The notes: generated by a model from the sequence alone, not told the origin. Shown: positions 11,371 through 24,000, counted from the stretch's first letter. The stretch: DNA of 64,000 nt from Musa acuminata AAA Group (GCF_036884655.1 NC_088357.1:48519501-48583500), one strand, 5' to 3'. Translations and numbers: made by a program.

Positions 11371-13307
11371 CTCTTCGTTCAGACAAAAGCTTATTCACTT
11401 GCGATAAAGTCATTGAAGATGTTAAATCATATCTGCTTTTGCATGGGAGCGAGGACAAGATTTTGATGGATGTTGTATAAAGAAACACCTGAAGGTGCAG
11501 AATGTTATCAGTGTGCCAGTAGACTTATATGGTGTGGAATTGAAACGTCTTGGAACTATTAGTACTCTTTCTTTTCGCTGGAACCAAGTGAGAAGATTGC
11601 CAAATGTGCTCCCCCAGGAAAGAAACTAGGATTTTACTGGTCTTTTTGTGACAAATATGAAGTTTCCATCTCTAGGGTAGTGAGCTTTGAATGCAAAGCT
11701 TGTGTTGATCAACCATTTGACTCTTTGATAGTAACTTTCATAATGTTTACCATCTTTTTGTACTTGTTCTTTTTTTGTTTTCTCAATCTAAATCCTTTGT
11801 CAAATGCAGTTTCTTTTTGCCCCATGATGAAGAAAAAAGTCATAATGACAAATAAAGAGGATGAAGACTAGAGCATTGAATAAGCAATTTGATCTAAGTT
11901 AAACTTTAATACTTCTATTTGTTTCTAGCCTTAGTAGATGTTCTTGTTGCTAATTTCATCATCTGACCTTAGCCGGATGGTGAAGAACCTTTTTGCTAAA
12001 TGCATTGCAAAATTGTAGCTATATTCTTGAGCCAAATATATTAATGCATTGCTAATGACCTTACGGTTGACTGTCTGAATCATGTGAAGGGTCAAATTAT
12101 GGGCTGATGAAGTTATGTTAATCTCATTTCAACTTCTCTAGTTTGAGCCAAATATAGTAGTTATAAATCCCACGTAGAGTACTACAACAACAATTTTAAA
12201 GTTGACTACATAAACCTTCTAGAGTTGACAAGATAGATCTTTGGCATCATTAAGATTGATAAAAAAAATTATATTTAATTAAATTTAGAATGTATAAATT
12301 TTTATTTATATTTTCTACTATTTTTTTTATATCCTTTTTAATCTTTTCTCATACCACTAACTATCACATCTCTTTTAACTATCACAAATATATTATTGTT
12401 AAATCTACCACTATTATTTATCATTAAATCTATATCCTAAGTAAAATATTCATTAAATAATTTATAAAAATAATTTTTTTTTTTATCTTTTCTTAATCTT
12501 ATTATCATTAACAAGTAATATTTTACTTCACCTTTAATTCATTTAATATTACCTAAATCTTTCACTTTCTTTCCCTAGCTTTAGGGATTTGATATATATA
12601 TCATTATCATAAACTTCATCACGCATCGAGAATCTTCTTTCTTAAATTTCTAATCTTATTAGCAATTATAATCTAAATAATATTAACATTATCCTAATCG
12701 ATATTTCAAGTCGATTCCCTTTCAATCCTATTCTTAAAAATATTTACATAATCATCTTTAAAATTTCACCATCTAATCATAATAAAATGTTTTACTATCT
12801 TTTTCTTCTTTTATTTTTTATAATAAATATCTAATACCATCAACCTATATTTTTTATAGGTATAATTATATAATTCTTATGAATAATTTTATCTACTTTT
12901 TAGTGAAAAAAAAACATATATTTAACTACAACTGTAACCAAGACTCCCAGAGTAACATCTTAAATACTTTTGCTTTCTGGATATAACCTTGGATCTAATG
13001 GGCAAGGCTCAATTTTTCTCTCCCTTTCAACCAAATTTCTAGCTAATGCTCATCTTTTCCATATGTAAACATGTATGCACAGAAATGCAACAGAGAAGAT
13101 GCGGTAGCTGTAGCAGTAAGTAATCAGAAATATCTACATAGTCTGGGAGGTTTCTAAAAGAGCATGAATTTACTGTACAGAAGTTTTAAGATGTTACCAC
13201 ATGACATTAACACAAGCCAAAAGGCCAAATACTGTAATCTAAAATTGACCAAAACATGAACTGCTTTCTTACTGTGAAGGAAACATGCAGACTCCAGCAA
13301 ACGCTCG
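11371..13307. other. Long AT-rich intergenic region
   Basis: The first few hundred bases should be the 3' UTR of the CRM splicing factor. From about 12150 to 12900 the sequence is strongly AT-rich and stop-rich in every frame, with no open frame of note. I see no recognisable element termini, RNA gene or coding relic. The far end approaches the 3' UTR of the minus-strand gene at 13308. Confidence 0.4.
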
Positions 13308-16300
13308 TTATTTCGTTTTCTTCTTGGCAGCAGATTTCTTCCTCGGCTTCCTGAATCCACCACTATCCTGACATAAGCAAAAAATCCACATTTCAATTTG
13401 CACCTATTGGAAGTTTAATACTATTTCTGAATTCCACTAAATTGGATGGGATATATCGATCATGACTATTGGAATTAAGTGACATCATCTAATAAACATG
13501 CGGGTATATCATACAGCATAGTTTTTCAACCAATAAGACTAGAATTAAACATCTAGCTTAACAAACTGACTACATTGTGTAGATGACTCAACAAAAAGCA
13601 AAGAAAATATTCAGATGCTTGGCTTATCCCCCTTGCCAGTTCTGATCCTTCATCTAGGATGCATCTTTCCTCCATGGTCCCATCTCCCCAGTCGCCACAC
13701 CTTTCATTCTAATCTTGCAGTTATGATATAATTATACTATTATTAAGCAAAACAATCAAGATAAGAGTACCATCCAAAAGTCGACCACAGCAAGCCAAGG
13801 ATTCTTTTCTTTCTGAAAGATAAGGTTATTTGACACTATCTATAGAGTTATTTGACAAAGTGATCCCAAGACGAAAGACATGGACCTAAATATTAACAAG
13901 TTCAACATCATTCCCAATGTTTCTGAGCCAGATCTGAATAAAATTAAAAGGAATATAATAAAAACCATCTCCAATTAGTTGAACAAGGCTTCATCTTTGT
14001 GCTAAAAGACAATTTGGTTAAAGCTATTTCCACCTTTTTTTTTCCAGCAGAAGTCTAGGATAACATATGATCTTACAGCCAGGTTGGTATTCACTGTTCA
14101 CCCCTGTGGTATTCATCTAATTTTCTGATGTACATATAATATCCGTCAAGCTAACAGAACAAGAAAGAGACGCTAATTTTCTTGAATTTACGGACTTACG
14201 AGGCAGAATATAGAAAGAATCCTAAACAATAGAAAAGAAAACATACTGGTGCAGGCCCTCGTATATGTGATACTAATGACAATGAGCTATGCAACTAAAA
14301 CATTTAAAATACAAATGACAACTATATACAATTAAGAAAGAAGTGGTCAACCTTACCTTCTTATACTGTCTATAGGCAACTCGACCTGTCAGCTCCTGTC
14401 CGTTTTTAGTTACATAAGCCTGCAATACATAAAAGAACAAAATTAAAATAATTATCACCATGAGAGGAAAACAGATTCAGGCACAACTTAAGAAGCCACT
14501 GTTGCCAACTATTAGGAATTGAGCACAAAGAAAGTATTGTAACCATCTTAAGCTAGGATAATTGGAGGTCACAGAATAATTTAAATGTATTTATTCGTTT
14601 TAAATATTATTCTCCAATTTTTGGCATAAATTGATGTAAGATCACATTAGAGATTCACTGAAGGTCAAAATTTTATGATTTTAAAAGGCTTAACACCTTG
14701 ATGTTTGCTGTCCAGGGCACAACACGTTAATAATCACAATAATAGTAATTAACCATATGTCCAATTGTTAAAAGATAAAAAGGATAATTGATATTAATTC
14801 TTGAGATAATAGAATTTCAAACAACAGCAAACATCAAGCTATAATCTCAGTCCTCAAAATAAAAAATAAAAATAAAACCATGAATAATCAACAGTTCGAT
14901 GTTGCTAAGATATTCAATAGACAACAAGGATGATTTCAGTCTCTAATAAATAGCAATTTGCCAAGGGTTTGAGATAACCCTAAGATAGAGAATAAATAGT
15001 AAGGCTAATATTAGCAGAAAATTGATATGAAAAACGTGTGTTTCAGCAGTAGCAGAGAAGAAAGAAGAGATGGAATTGAAAGAAAAAAGAAAAGGAGTAG
15101 AAAAAGGGACACAGAATTCTTCTGTTTCTTATCTCCAATTCACATTCAGGACTCAAATAAGACAAGCTAAATGGTGTCTTATTTTTCCTAGGACTCTTTT
15201 GTACTAAAATGAAAAGATCAATCAGCCATTGCTTGCAACAAGACCAACTGATCGTTGAAGTGTTATTTGAGCTTGAACTCAACTAAAACTTCCCAGGCAG
15301 GCCACTCTACCGTCCACATACTGACACACTATACAAGTAACAAAAAATGGTACCGATGAATGCAACAAGCTCTGATGAAATTTTAAGTCTAACTGTTTAT
15401 TAAAGCCTAACCTAACACACGACACAATAACTAAAAGCTAATTGCATGATTCTAGACTGAATAAACTTAAATATTGATGTCTGTTTGAACCACCAATTAT
15501 ACGTGACTTTGAGCTTGATTCAGTTGTTTGCGGAAATTTTTTGTACTGCACCTTTTTTCTTTTAATCTTTCCTTGCTATTGAGTAACAAGATAATCAAAG
15601 TTCGTATTTAGCCCATATATTTAACAACAGCAACATGTCATCTCTTCATGTTTCTAAAAGTTGCACAATTCTATTCGGATAAGTCATACATTAACTGGAA
15701 CTAATTAAAAACAAAAATCAGTGGATAAAAGTGAGTAGTTATGACAGTCAATTAAAGAAAAATCATGAGAAAAAAACAAAGAACAAGAAGAATTGTCTGA
15801 TAATTTTCAAAGTGTTCTAATCATTTATTATAAATTCTTCAAACCAATCAGCAATTGAGACATGTGAATTACCTTTCTTCCATTTTGATCAGTAAACCAG
15901 TGACCAGATTGATGACCTGATGCATGGACTCGCCTTTTTCCAGCATCTTTCGGAATAGCAGTGCAATTCTTGGGAGTCATCCAATCTCCAGTAGCATCTG
16001 ACGACTTCTTCGGACTAGCATCCTTTGGCCTTTTCCCCTTCCTAAAACTTCTATTAAGACCCTGCTTGTTGGTTTTACAGGCTCGACTTCGAACATCCGT
16101 GGTGCTGAATTGACTCCTATCACATGAAAGAACAAAGTAAAAAAGTATGTCAGATTAATGATAGAAATAATTATCAATCAAAATCTAATGTGATATCACA
16201 CATGTAATTTAGATTTTCAGTCCCAGGTTGTTTCTCTGCTCCATGCAGTTCTGCACCAAGAGGAACAAAGTAACATAACCGTCTTTTCACTAACGTCTGA

Positions 16301-18383
16301 ATCCTCATATCATCATGGTAGAAATACTGAAAAGCAGGAGGTTCTGGATTGGTCAAGTTGCATTGTGGCTTAGTGTTTCTGGAGATGCTTATCTGCTGAT
16401 GGGAACCTTCAATTTCATCAGCTAATGCTTTTGTACCACTTACTCTTGAACTACAAAAAGTCAAATCCTCTTCTCTGTGCTGTCCTGGTCTTGGATCCTT
16501 CTTTGATTTGAAATACTCTTCACAGAACTCATCCAGAGCAGGCGTGGCTAAGTTTATGTTATTTACAGGATTAAAATCTTTCCAAAAACTATCCTCCAGA
16601 TGTTTTCTGTATTTCAAACTTCTCTGCTGTTCATTCTCTGAAATTAGGTTTTGATGCCTCAATTTAGATGCATCAACTTTATTTTTGTACTTGTATTTGT
16701 CCTCACTGGCTGAGTCATCTGAATCTGAACTCAATAGGTGTATTTTTCGTATGGGAGTACTCAAATTCTGAAACACTTTCTTATTGCAGATTTCATGGGA
16801 AACTGCTGAAGGTAAGACATCAAATGGTCGTGAGATTTTTGGCACCATCAACTTGGTTGTAGATTGACCTGTAAGGACTCCATGATTTTGCAGTGAAAAC
16901 TTTGAAAAGCTGCCAGCAATGTGGTTTCGTACTGAAGAAGACTTATCTGCAACATCAGCCATTAGCAGATGAAATTCTAAGCTTGACCTTTTTGTAATAG
17001 TGATTTTATAAAATGAAAGTAAAACTGGATTCTGAAACTATATGTCCTTTATCAATCTAAAAGGTAAGCTATTAGAAAGAGATTTAAGAACATAAACTTG
17101 CTGCCATATTTGCGTGAGGAATATATCAATATATTCTTCTTCAAAAAATTTGTGCATGATAGACAATCATCAAAGTCAACTGTCTGTGGCTAGAAAAGGC
17201 TGCTCAAGGCATTTCACTATCTAAAGCCAATTAGGAAGAAATTGGAATAGAATCTACAACTGGAACAACCATATGAATTTCAACTAAAACTATCCAAGAA
17301 GAGTATATGACAGATACTTCTTCAGATGTCAAAGTCAAGAACAGGTAGAATCTTGCAATCATGACAATTACTCAATTTCGTCAAAGGATATGAATTCAAT
17401 GATGGTTCAGTAACCGAAGTCCAGTCAGAATCAGTAGCCAGGCAGCGTTGAGACTAAAACCTTAAGTGGGCAGGAAAGGGTGAGGGTCTCTTGACTAACA
17501 AAGGCATAAATAGCTCTATCTGGCAGGACCCAGCTTCAAACGCTTACTTGCCTTTGGAAGAAGCTGAATTCATAGTTGATTTCATTTGAGCAAGTTTAAA
17601 TTTCGTGACCATGATCCTTCAAAAAGGATAGACACGCTCCATCCAGTGTTGTACCTGAAGTGGCATAAACCCTTAAAAGAAATGCAAAACACCTAAAGCA
17701 GGGAGATAGAGTAGAAAGAAATGGAAAGAAAGCCTATGGTGGTACTCTAAGAAGCTACATCCCTGCAAAAATTTATCCCTTCTTTACAAAAAATTATATT
17801 CTTATAATAGGAAAATTTTGACTTCTGAACGTCTTTCCAAGAACTGATCCGAACCTTGGACAAAGATTCCTTCTTTGTGTTGCATCGTCTCTCAATATGC
17901 ACATGATAAAACATAAAACAATACAACAATCAAGATAAGACCCAAAAATTGACAGAAACCCTAAGACGGCCGTCGGTTACCTCGACTCGGATTATTTTCT
18001 GGGGATGAGAACTCCTCGATGTCATCGTCTAACAGTATCGAATCATCTCTCAGTTCACCGCCACCATCATCTAAAGAAGAATGAGCAACCAGCGAATTGC
18101 TACGACAGCGAGGAGGAGGCGGGCCTCGCCGCAGTCGCTTGAGAGCCGGCAGAGGGGTTCCCCAGATGGGCTCCGGATCTAACGCAATTCCAGGACCAAT
18201 CGCTTCTCGCTCTTCCAACCGTTGATCTCGGAAGAGCTCCAAGTTAGGAGATTCTATTCCGGACAATGGATTAGGGAGAGGAGATCGCTCTTGTTCTTCC
18301 TCCTCTTCCTCACCTTCGGTGGGGAGATCAGCAAGGTCAAGATCGAGGCCGAGAGAGAAGGAAGGAGCCGAGAAGTCGCCCAT
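13308..18383 (-). CDS. Uncharacterised plant protein, 504 residues, acidic N-terminus and conserved-looking basic C-terminus
   Basis: Five minus-strand exons (18383-17981, 16946-16202, 16116-15873, 14419-14357, 13367-13308) join with consistent phases (1, 2, 0, 0). I do not recognise the family by name. The N-terminus (MGDFSAPSFSLGLDLDLADL) leads into a Glu-rich run of about ten acids and a Pro/Arg-rich patch, all low-complexity. The middle is Ser/Asp-rich and looks disordered, with a FQYFYHDDMRIQTLVKRRL block before residue 375. The C-terminal third is the most protein-like: GDWMTPKNC, then HQSGHWFTDQNGRKAYVTKN, GQELTGRVAYRQYKK and a basic tail SAAKKKTK that could be a nuclear signal. A nuclear or chromatin role is only a guess. 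The start was taken as the Met inside a TATA-less GC-rich leader; an upstream in-frame Met at 18569 is less likely. Confidence 0.75.
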
Positions 18384-18511
18384 CTGGAATCGAAACGGAG
18401 AAGGAAATCGAGGGAGAGCAAGCTCAGAGTAAAAGGGCGGAAGCCTTCGGCTCGATTTGGGGGGAAACGGGGCAATTTTTGGGGAGAGTTTTGCGCCAAA
18501 TCGGAGATTCC

Positions 18512-18745
18512 AGCACCACTTAAATGGTCTTAACGGGTCGGATTCGGTCATGACCCACTTAACGATCAAGTCAAATTTGATCCGATCTTCGTGCTATGGC
18601 CGCACCTAAATAGTCTAAACGGGTCGGATTCGGTGAGGACCCACTTACCGATCAAGTCAAATTTGTTCCGATCTTCGTGCGATGGCCGCACCTAAATTGC
18701 CTAAACGGGTCGGACTCAGGTAGGACCTGAATCAGATTTGATCAG
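18512..18745. repeat. Tandem repeat, 86-bp period, about 2.6 copies
   Basis: The anchor AACGGGTCGG occurs at 18532, 18618 and 18704, exactly 86 bp apart. The rest of the unit (GACCCACTTA, GATCAAGTCAAATTTG, CCGATCTTCGTGC, ATGGCCGCACCTAAA) is shared with a few substitutions; the third copy is cut short and drifts. It lies 130 bp upstream of the start codon of the unnamed minus-strand gene, so it overlaps that gene's promoter. Confidence 0.85.
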
Positions 18746-19738
18746 AACCTCGTCCAACGCGCACAAATTGTAAGCGACACGCACGACATGATGATGGAAC
18801 ATCGATAAATAAGGCTAAATCAAGCAAGATTAAATAATGACGAAGTAAATAAATGGTGAAATGAAACGCGATACCGTTCTTCCAAGCTGTGTAAGGTGCG
18901 AGATAAAGTAAGAATTTACAGTGGAGGGATTTAAAGCCTCCGTTTTAGTTCGCTGCATGTGGTCTCCACAGCTTTCTCAACATCGAGCAAAGCACAGTGC
19001 CAGTGGGCCACCACACGCATCTCTTCTGACAGAACGAACAAACTGCGGCAGCTGACCCACCAATCACGGTGGAACGCCGGTCTCGTCGCGTGGGGCGTGG
19101 TGGCACGCTATGACGCGGGCGGTAACAAAGCTCGCCTCTCGAGGTCCTCCGTGCACCTCGTCGCCTCCGCCGCACTCACCGCCAGCACAGCAAATATTAT
19201 GTGGATCGTTTAGCAGAGAGCCACGTGGACATTGATACTGCAACTGAGCGTGTTCCCTGCGTAGGGACTTACAGCCGAAACAGGAAGGGTAGCTTCAGGC
19301 GAGATCTGGTTCCACGTATCGCCCTCGATTGATCGTATAATTAATTCATTACTTCTTTATTTTCTGGAAGAGGGTGATTATATTATATGATGCAGATGCA
19401 GATGCAGATGCAGAGGCACGTATTTTGTGACAGTTAATGCGGAGCAAATCACTCCATTGTAATAAAATGTTAAATTGATATAGAAATTATTTTAGCAAAT
19501 TCATTTTTATTTTAGTGGTAAGTATAAATTTTATTACTTGATTTTTTTTCAAGTGCATACATATTCCTTTGAAACATAATTATATATGCCATTATGTTTA
19601 ATTTAAGCTAATTTGATACTTTATTTTAGATTAATATTTAAAAAAATATATAATAGGAGCAGTTGAGGTCTTTTTACATTTTTATACACCTCTTTATATT
19701 CAAAGTTTATTTTTTGTATTTTTTGTATTTTTTGCTAA

Positions 19739-19739
<1 letters not shown>
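18746..19739. other. Divergent intergenic region
   Basis: This lies between two genes transcribed away from each other (minus-strand gene starting at 18383, plus-strand gene beginning near 19.8 kb). It holds a G-box-like CCACGTGG near 19221, a GATGCA microsatellite at about 19389 and AT-rich sequence from 19440. Overlapping short frames on both strands at 18945-19213 have no family resemblance. Confidence 0.4.
19389..19413. repeat. (GATGCA)4 hexamer microsatellite
   Basis: Four consecutive GATGCA units follow TATATGAT in the upstream region of the BRANCHLESS TRICHOME-like gene. It is a simple sequence repeat, likely length-variable. Confidence 0.8.

Positions 19740-19774
<35 letters not shown>
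19740..19774. repeat. (CT)17 microsatellite in a probable 5' leader
   Basis: An uninterrupted CT dinucleotide tract, followed by GTCTCTCTG, about 100 bp before the first conserved codons of the plus-strand gene. CT/GA tracts are common in plant 5' UTRs and core promoters. Confidence 0.85.
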
Positions 19775-19782
<8 letters not shown>

Positions 19783-19861
19783 GCGCTTTTGTGAGCGATC
19801 ACGGTTTGCTCGATAGCTCGCTCTCCCCTCTTTTTGTAATGCTGTGGAAGTGACGTTATAG

Positions 19862-22654
19862 CCACTGCCGACCTCCGCCCACCTCCCTGGGATCCTCTCC
19901 TCGAAAACCCTGGCGCCGCCACCCTACTCCGATCCCCGTGCGGCGACGAAGCTCCATCCCCGCGGCCGGATTCGTAACCCCGCATTCCCCGGTGCTGGTG
20001 CAGAAGCCCGCCAGAGAAAGGGTGGCCCCGCTTCCGGCGGAAGGAGGAGCGGCCCCACCACCCCCTTGCTTCGGTGGAAGTTCAACGAGGCACCCCCGCC
20101 GAAGCCCAGCCGGAAGGCCGAGAATGCCGGCTCCAGTGAGGCACCGCCACCTCTCCCAGGAGTCTCCGCGAGGAAGCTCGCGGCGGGGATCTGGCATCTG
20201 CAGCCTCTGGATGCCGGTAGCGGCGTCCTCGGCGGCGGAGGAGAAGGCCGGCGAGCTCCTCCATGTCTTGAGGTAGGGTAGCACCAGTATCCCCACCCTC
20301 TTTATAGGGTTTCTTTTCTCTATGTAGATTGGTATGGATCTTGTGGAGAGTTCACATTTTGATGGTACACGTGTTAAAAACCAAGTTTATCTTGCTCAGT
20401 TCGTTCAAGATCATCCAAATCGGAACCTTTGAAACATCCTCAAAAGCTCTTAAGAAAAGGAAAATAGAATTCCCTTTACTCTTGATTCTCGAAGGAATTG
20501 GAAAAGACATGGGTATTTTGTCCTTGGAAACATTGTGTCTTTCCTTTTACCTGACTTGTGCTAGATTTCTTGCTGTTCTCATCAATCCTGGAACTCAAGC
20601 AGTTGTTAATACCATATCCATCTTTAACAATCCTAAAGAATGCTATGTGTTTAGTCAACTTCACTACGAATCTCTCATCTATAGTCTTGATGAGGGTTGT
20701 CAATGCATGTCCATAGTCTACGATGCACTTTGTATGTATGAATGCCATTATTCATTCACTCTGCACCTCTCCTTTCTACTTTGAAGCCCTATCCACGGGT
20801 ATCAAGAAGTTCAGCTACTTTGTAATCCCCTCAGCACTGATCTCCACACTAATAAAAGTAAGAAGAACGATTTTGCCAGTCCTGTCTCAGTCTCAAGTCC
20901 AAGATATGGAAATATCCACAGGGTAAGCCTTTTATTTCTATGGTCTGAATGTATTCCTGCACCCTTTTTTTTTTTAGACAGCTACTGTAAGTCTGGTTGA
21001 TATTTTTCATGTTGAACAGTTTGCTGGATTTCCGAGTGCTGAAATGGAGAAGGCAACTAAATGGGACCCTGGCAGCTCAATGACATTGGAGGAGGTCTAT
21101 CGATTCTACAATCACCTGAAGGTTGTGGAACATGAGGATGTGAACACAGTGTCCATTGTTTCGTCTCTCTGTACTGAGCTGGAAAAGGCTCATGCCCGCA
21201 TCAGTGAGCTTGAGACAGAACGGAGATCAGCAAAGAAAAAGTTGGATCAATTCTTGAAAAGCCTTGCTGATGAGAAGGCATCATGGCAGAGCAGAGAGCA
21301 CGAGAAGGTCCAGGCTATAATCGAGGCAATGAAGGCTGACCTTGATAGAGAGAGGAAAAGGCGGCAAAGGATAGAGATTGTCCATACCAAGCTGGTCAAT
21401 GAACTCGCTGAGACGAAGTTGGCTGCGAAGCAGCTCTTGCAGGACTATAAAAAAGAATGCAAAGCACGTGAGCTTGTTGAGGAGGTCTGTGATGAGCTCA
21501 CGAAAGAGATTGGCGAAGACAAAGCTGAAATTGAATCACTGAAGATGGAAGCATTAAATATCCGAGAACAAGTTGAGGAGGAGAAGAGGATGCTGCAGAT
21601 GGCAGAGGTATGGCGAGAAGAAAGGGTTCAGATGAAGTTAATTGATGCAAAGCTGACTCTTGAGGAGAAATACTCACAACTGAGGGACCTGAAAGCAGAG
21701 TTAGAAGCATTTTTGGCTGCAAGGATGGATGCGGACATGGATGTTGCACTAAGGAGGGAAGCTGAGTTGCTTAAAGAAAAAGCAAACTCAGTTACTGTTG
21801 AAGAGATAAAAGAGTTCTCTTACCAGCCACCACCTGCTTCAGAAGACATCTACGCTGTTTTTGAAGAACCCCAACCAAGACAAGAAACTAATGAAATAGA
21901 CATCCAACTTTGCTGTGGTCATAGCCCTAGAAGCTATGCATCCAAGGTTAACACGGCAAGTCCTGAGACAGATGTCTTTCTAGGACATCCAATGAAGCAG
22001 CATGAGTTGATAGATAGCGATGATGATGTAGAAGATGATAGTGACTGGGAAACAGTGAGTCATGCCGAGGAGCAAGGCTCAAGCAATACACTTGATGTGA
22101 GTGAACCATCTGTTAATGGTTACTGTAAAGAAAGCAATGCTTCAGTGAGCATAGCAGACTGGGAGGAGAATGGAAACAACAGACTGAATAACGAAATCAT
22201 CACGGATTGTTCTGCAAATGCAATGTCAAGAAAAAAGGTGTCTTCAATATGTAGGCTTTGGAGATCATCAACACATGATATTATTGAAGACCTGAAGAGA
22301 ACACCGGTTGAGGTGAAACCTGGGAGGCTTTCAGATGGAAGGATCTCCAATGGAACCCGAGCTTCAACTAATGGTGAAGAATATCAGAAACTTTCAGTTG
22401 AGCATACAAATGGAATGATCTCCAAAGGAACCTTGTCTCCTGACTTAGGGTTCGGTGAAGTTGGTTTAAGCCCAGGTAGCATAACACAGTGGAGCTCTGC
22501 TGATTCACTGAATCTCCATACGACGCGAGAAATGAAAGGGTGTATTGAGTGGCCACGAGGCAAACAGAAGTACAGTTTAAAGGCGCAGTTGATGGAGGCA
22601 AGGATGGAGAGTCAAAAGATTCAGTTGCGGCATGTCCTTAAACAGAAAACTTAG
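19862..22654 (+). CDS. At5g41620/BRANCHLESS TRICHOME-like coiled-coil protein (start codon not found)
   Basis: Two exons (about 19862-20272 and 21020-22654) join in phase 0 and encode about 680 residues. Exon 1 has the family N-terminal block: RGRIRNP, SGPTTPLLRWKFNE, then SARKLAAGIWHLQ. Exon 2 has FPSAEMEKATKWDPGSSMTL, followed by a long heptad coiled coil (ELEKAHARISELE, ERKRRQRIEIVHTKLVNELAETK, VCDELTKEIGEDKAEIE, EERVQMKLIDAKLTLEEKYSQL). Then come an acidic linker (DSDDDVEDDSDWETVSHAEE) and a C-terminal ARMESQKIQLRHVLKQKT. Length suits the family. Arabidopsis BLT in this group controls trichome branching; other members are little studied. The odd point is that the exon 1 frame is closed by TAG at 19859 and has no ATG before 21044. 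The start is therefore in an unseen upstream exon, is non-AUG, or a shortened protein starts at 21044. Confidence 0.85.
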
Positions 22655-23032
22655 CATGTTCGTTAATACAGGATATGAAGCGCCGAAAAAAGTGAATACA
22701 TTCTTGCTCATCAAGAAAAGAATGTTTTCCTTTACTGAGGCTGTTTCGGACAGTCTCCACGAAAGATTGAACACCTTGCTATGGGATAGGCTTCATGGAA
22801 CTTTAGCGCACAATTTTTGTGGAACTTGTATTCTGTTGTATATGCTGTCTGGACAACCAAATTCTGAGTAATGTCTTTGGAAAACTGTCAACCAGCAAAT
22901 CTTGTGGAAAACTGGTAGTTATTGAGGAATTTTCGGCCTTGAACACCATGGTGATTATGCAATGAGCCAAAGTTTGTGAATTGTGCGTTAATTCCCAAAA
23001 TGTTTACGGCAGATTGCTTTAACATCACTAAT
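22655..23032. other. 3' flank of the BRANCHLESS TRICHOME-like gene
   Basis: Likely 3' UTR and downstream spacer. No gene seen; the short open frames here show no family resemblance. Confidence 0.4.
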
Positions 23033-23295
23033 CAGAATGGCATACATATCTGATTACCTATGACATTAATTTCTTTGCATACAAATGCTACTTTTACTGC
23101 TTATACTTTTCCTACTACAAATACTTGTCAGAATGCCATACATTTGACGTAAGTTTCTTTGCTTACAAATGCTACTTTTACTACTTCAAGTACTTGTCAG
23201 AATGCCATACATTTCTGATTACCTATGACATCAATTTCTTTGATTACTAATGCTACTTTTACTGTTTAAACCTCTACTACTACAAATACTTCAAG
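23033..23295. repeat. Three imperfect tandem copies of a 66-98 bp unit
   Basis: Each copy starts CAGAATG-CATACAT (23033, 23129, 23198), contains AAATGCTACTTTTACT (or AATGCTACTTTTACT) and ends at ACAAATACTT or AAGTACTTG. Copies 1 and 3 share the inner TGATTACCTATGACAT segment, which copy 2 lacks, so copy 2 is a deletion derivative. The unit lies between two plus-strand genes. Confidence 0.75.
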
Positions 23296-23696
23296 TTGAT
23301 GTATTCCTTCGAGTTGAATTAGGAACTGATCATGATCATTGCCTACAGTGAGCAGACATTATCATTCGTCGTTCTCTGCAATGATGAACTCGTTCCTACC
23401 ATCTTCTCAATAAAAGGCAAACTGAAATCATCAAAACCTTTCTTGTTCCTTTTCTGAGAAGATCAAACGAGAACTTTGTGACACACGATTGGCGTCACAG
23501 GGAACTCGTGAATATCGATGCTGCTATGCTTTTGCCGCGAACGATCTGGAAGCTAATAGACGCGCATGGAGTGTCTTCTTGGGAGAGAGCTTCCGACGCT
23601 CGTTTAAGCTCTGCGCCTCCCGTAGTCCTCCACCGGCGTGGCTTGCGTATTAGAAACCGAAGCCGAAACCGGTGATCAGAGGCATCTGCTTTGAGA

Positions 23697-24000
23697 GTCG
23701 CGAAACTTTCGAATCCGAGGGCTCCAGGTTCTAACGAAGAAACACGTTGGACCGCCAGATTCCAACCGCCTTAAGATTCGCGAAGCAATTGAATCCAAAG
23801 GCTCAACCCTATCGGAGGCCAAAGACATATGCCTTAAGATTCGCACAGCCATCGAATCCGAGGGCTGAGGCTCGAAGGAAGAAACTGAATCCTGACCCAG
23901 CCGAAACAGGTATCCAACGCGGTCGTGTGTGGAACCTCCACTGGCAGCCGCCCTCAATTCGCGATTGGATCCAAGAGCTTAACCCTGTCCGAGCCGAAAC
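23697..24000. repeat. Four dispersed copies of a short TTCGCGA...GAATCCGAGGGCT motif
   Basis: Related 40-bp blocks start near 23697, 23775, 23838 and 23957. Each pairs a TTCGCGA- or TTCGCAC-like half with GAATCCGAGGGCT or a close variant, and some continue into AACCCTATCGGA/AACCCTGTCCGA. AGCCGAAACAGG also occurs twice (near 23900 and 23992). The cluster sits within 450 bp upstream of the CRIPT start codon, so it belongs to its promoter or leader region. Nothing indicates that it is coding. Confidence 0.55.

Noticed and set aside
20329..20784. 151-codon open frame on + inside the intron of the BRANCHLESS TRICHOME-like gene
   Set aside because: No family resemblance, and joining 20272 directly to 21020 already keeps phase and family order. 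It is most likely intronic or repeat-derived.
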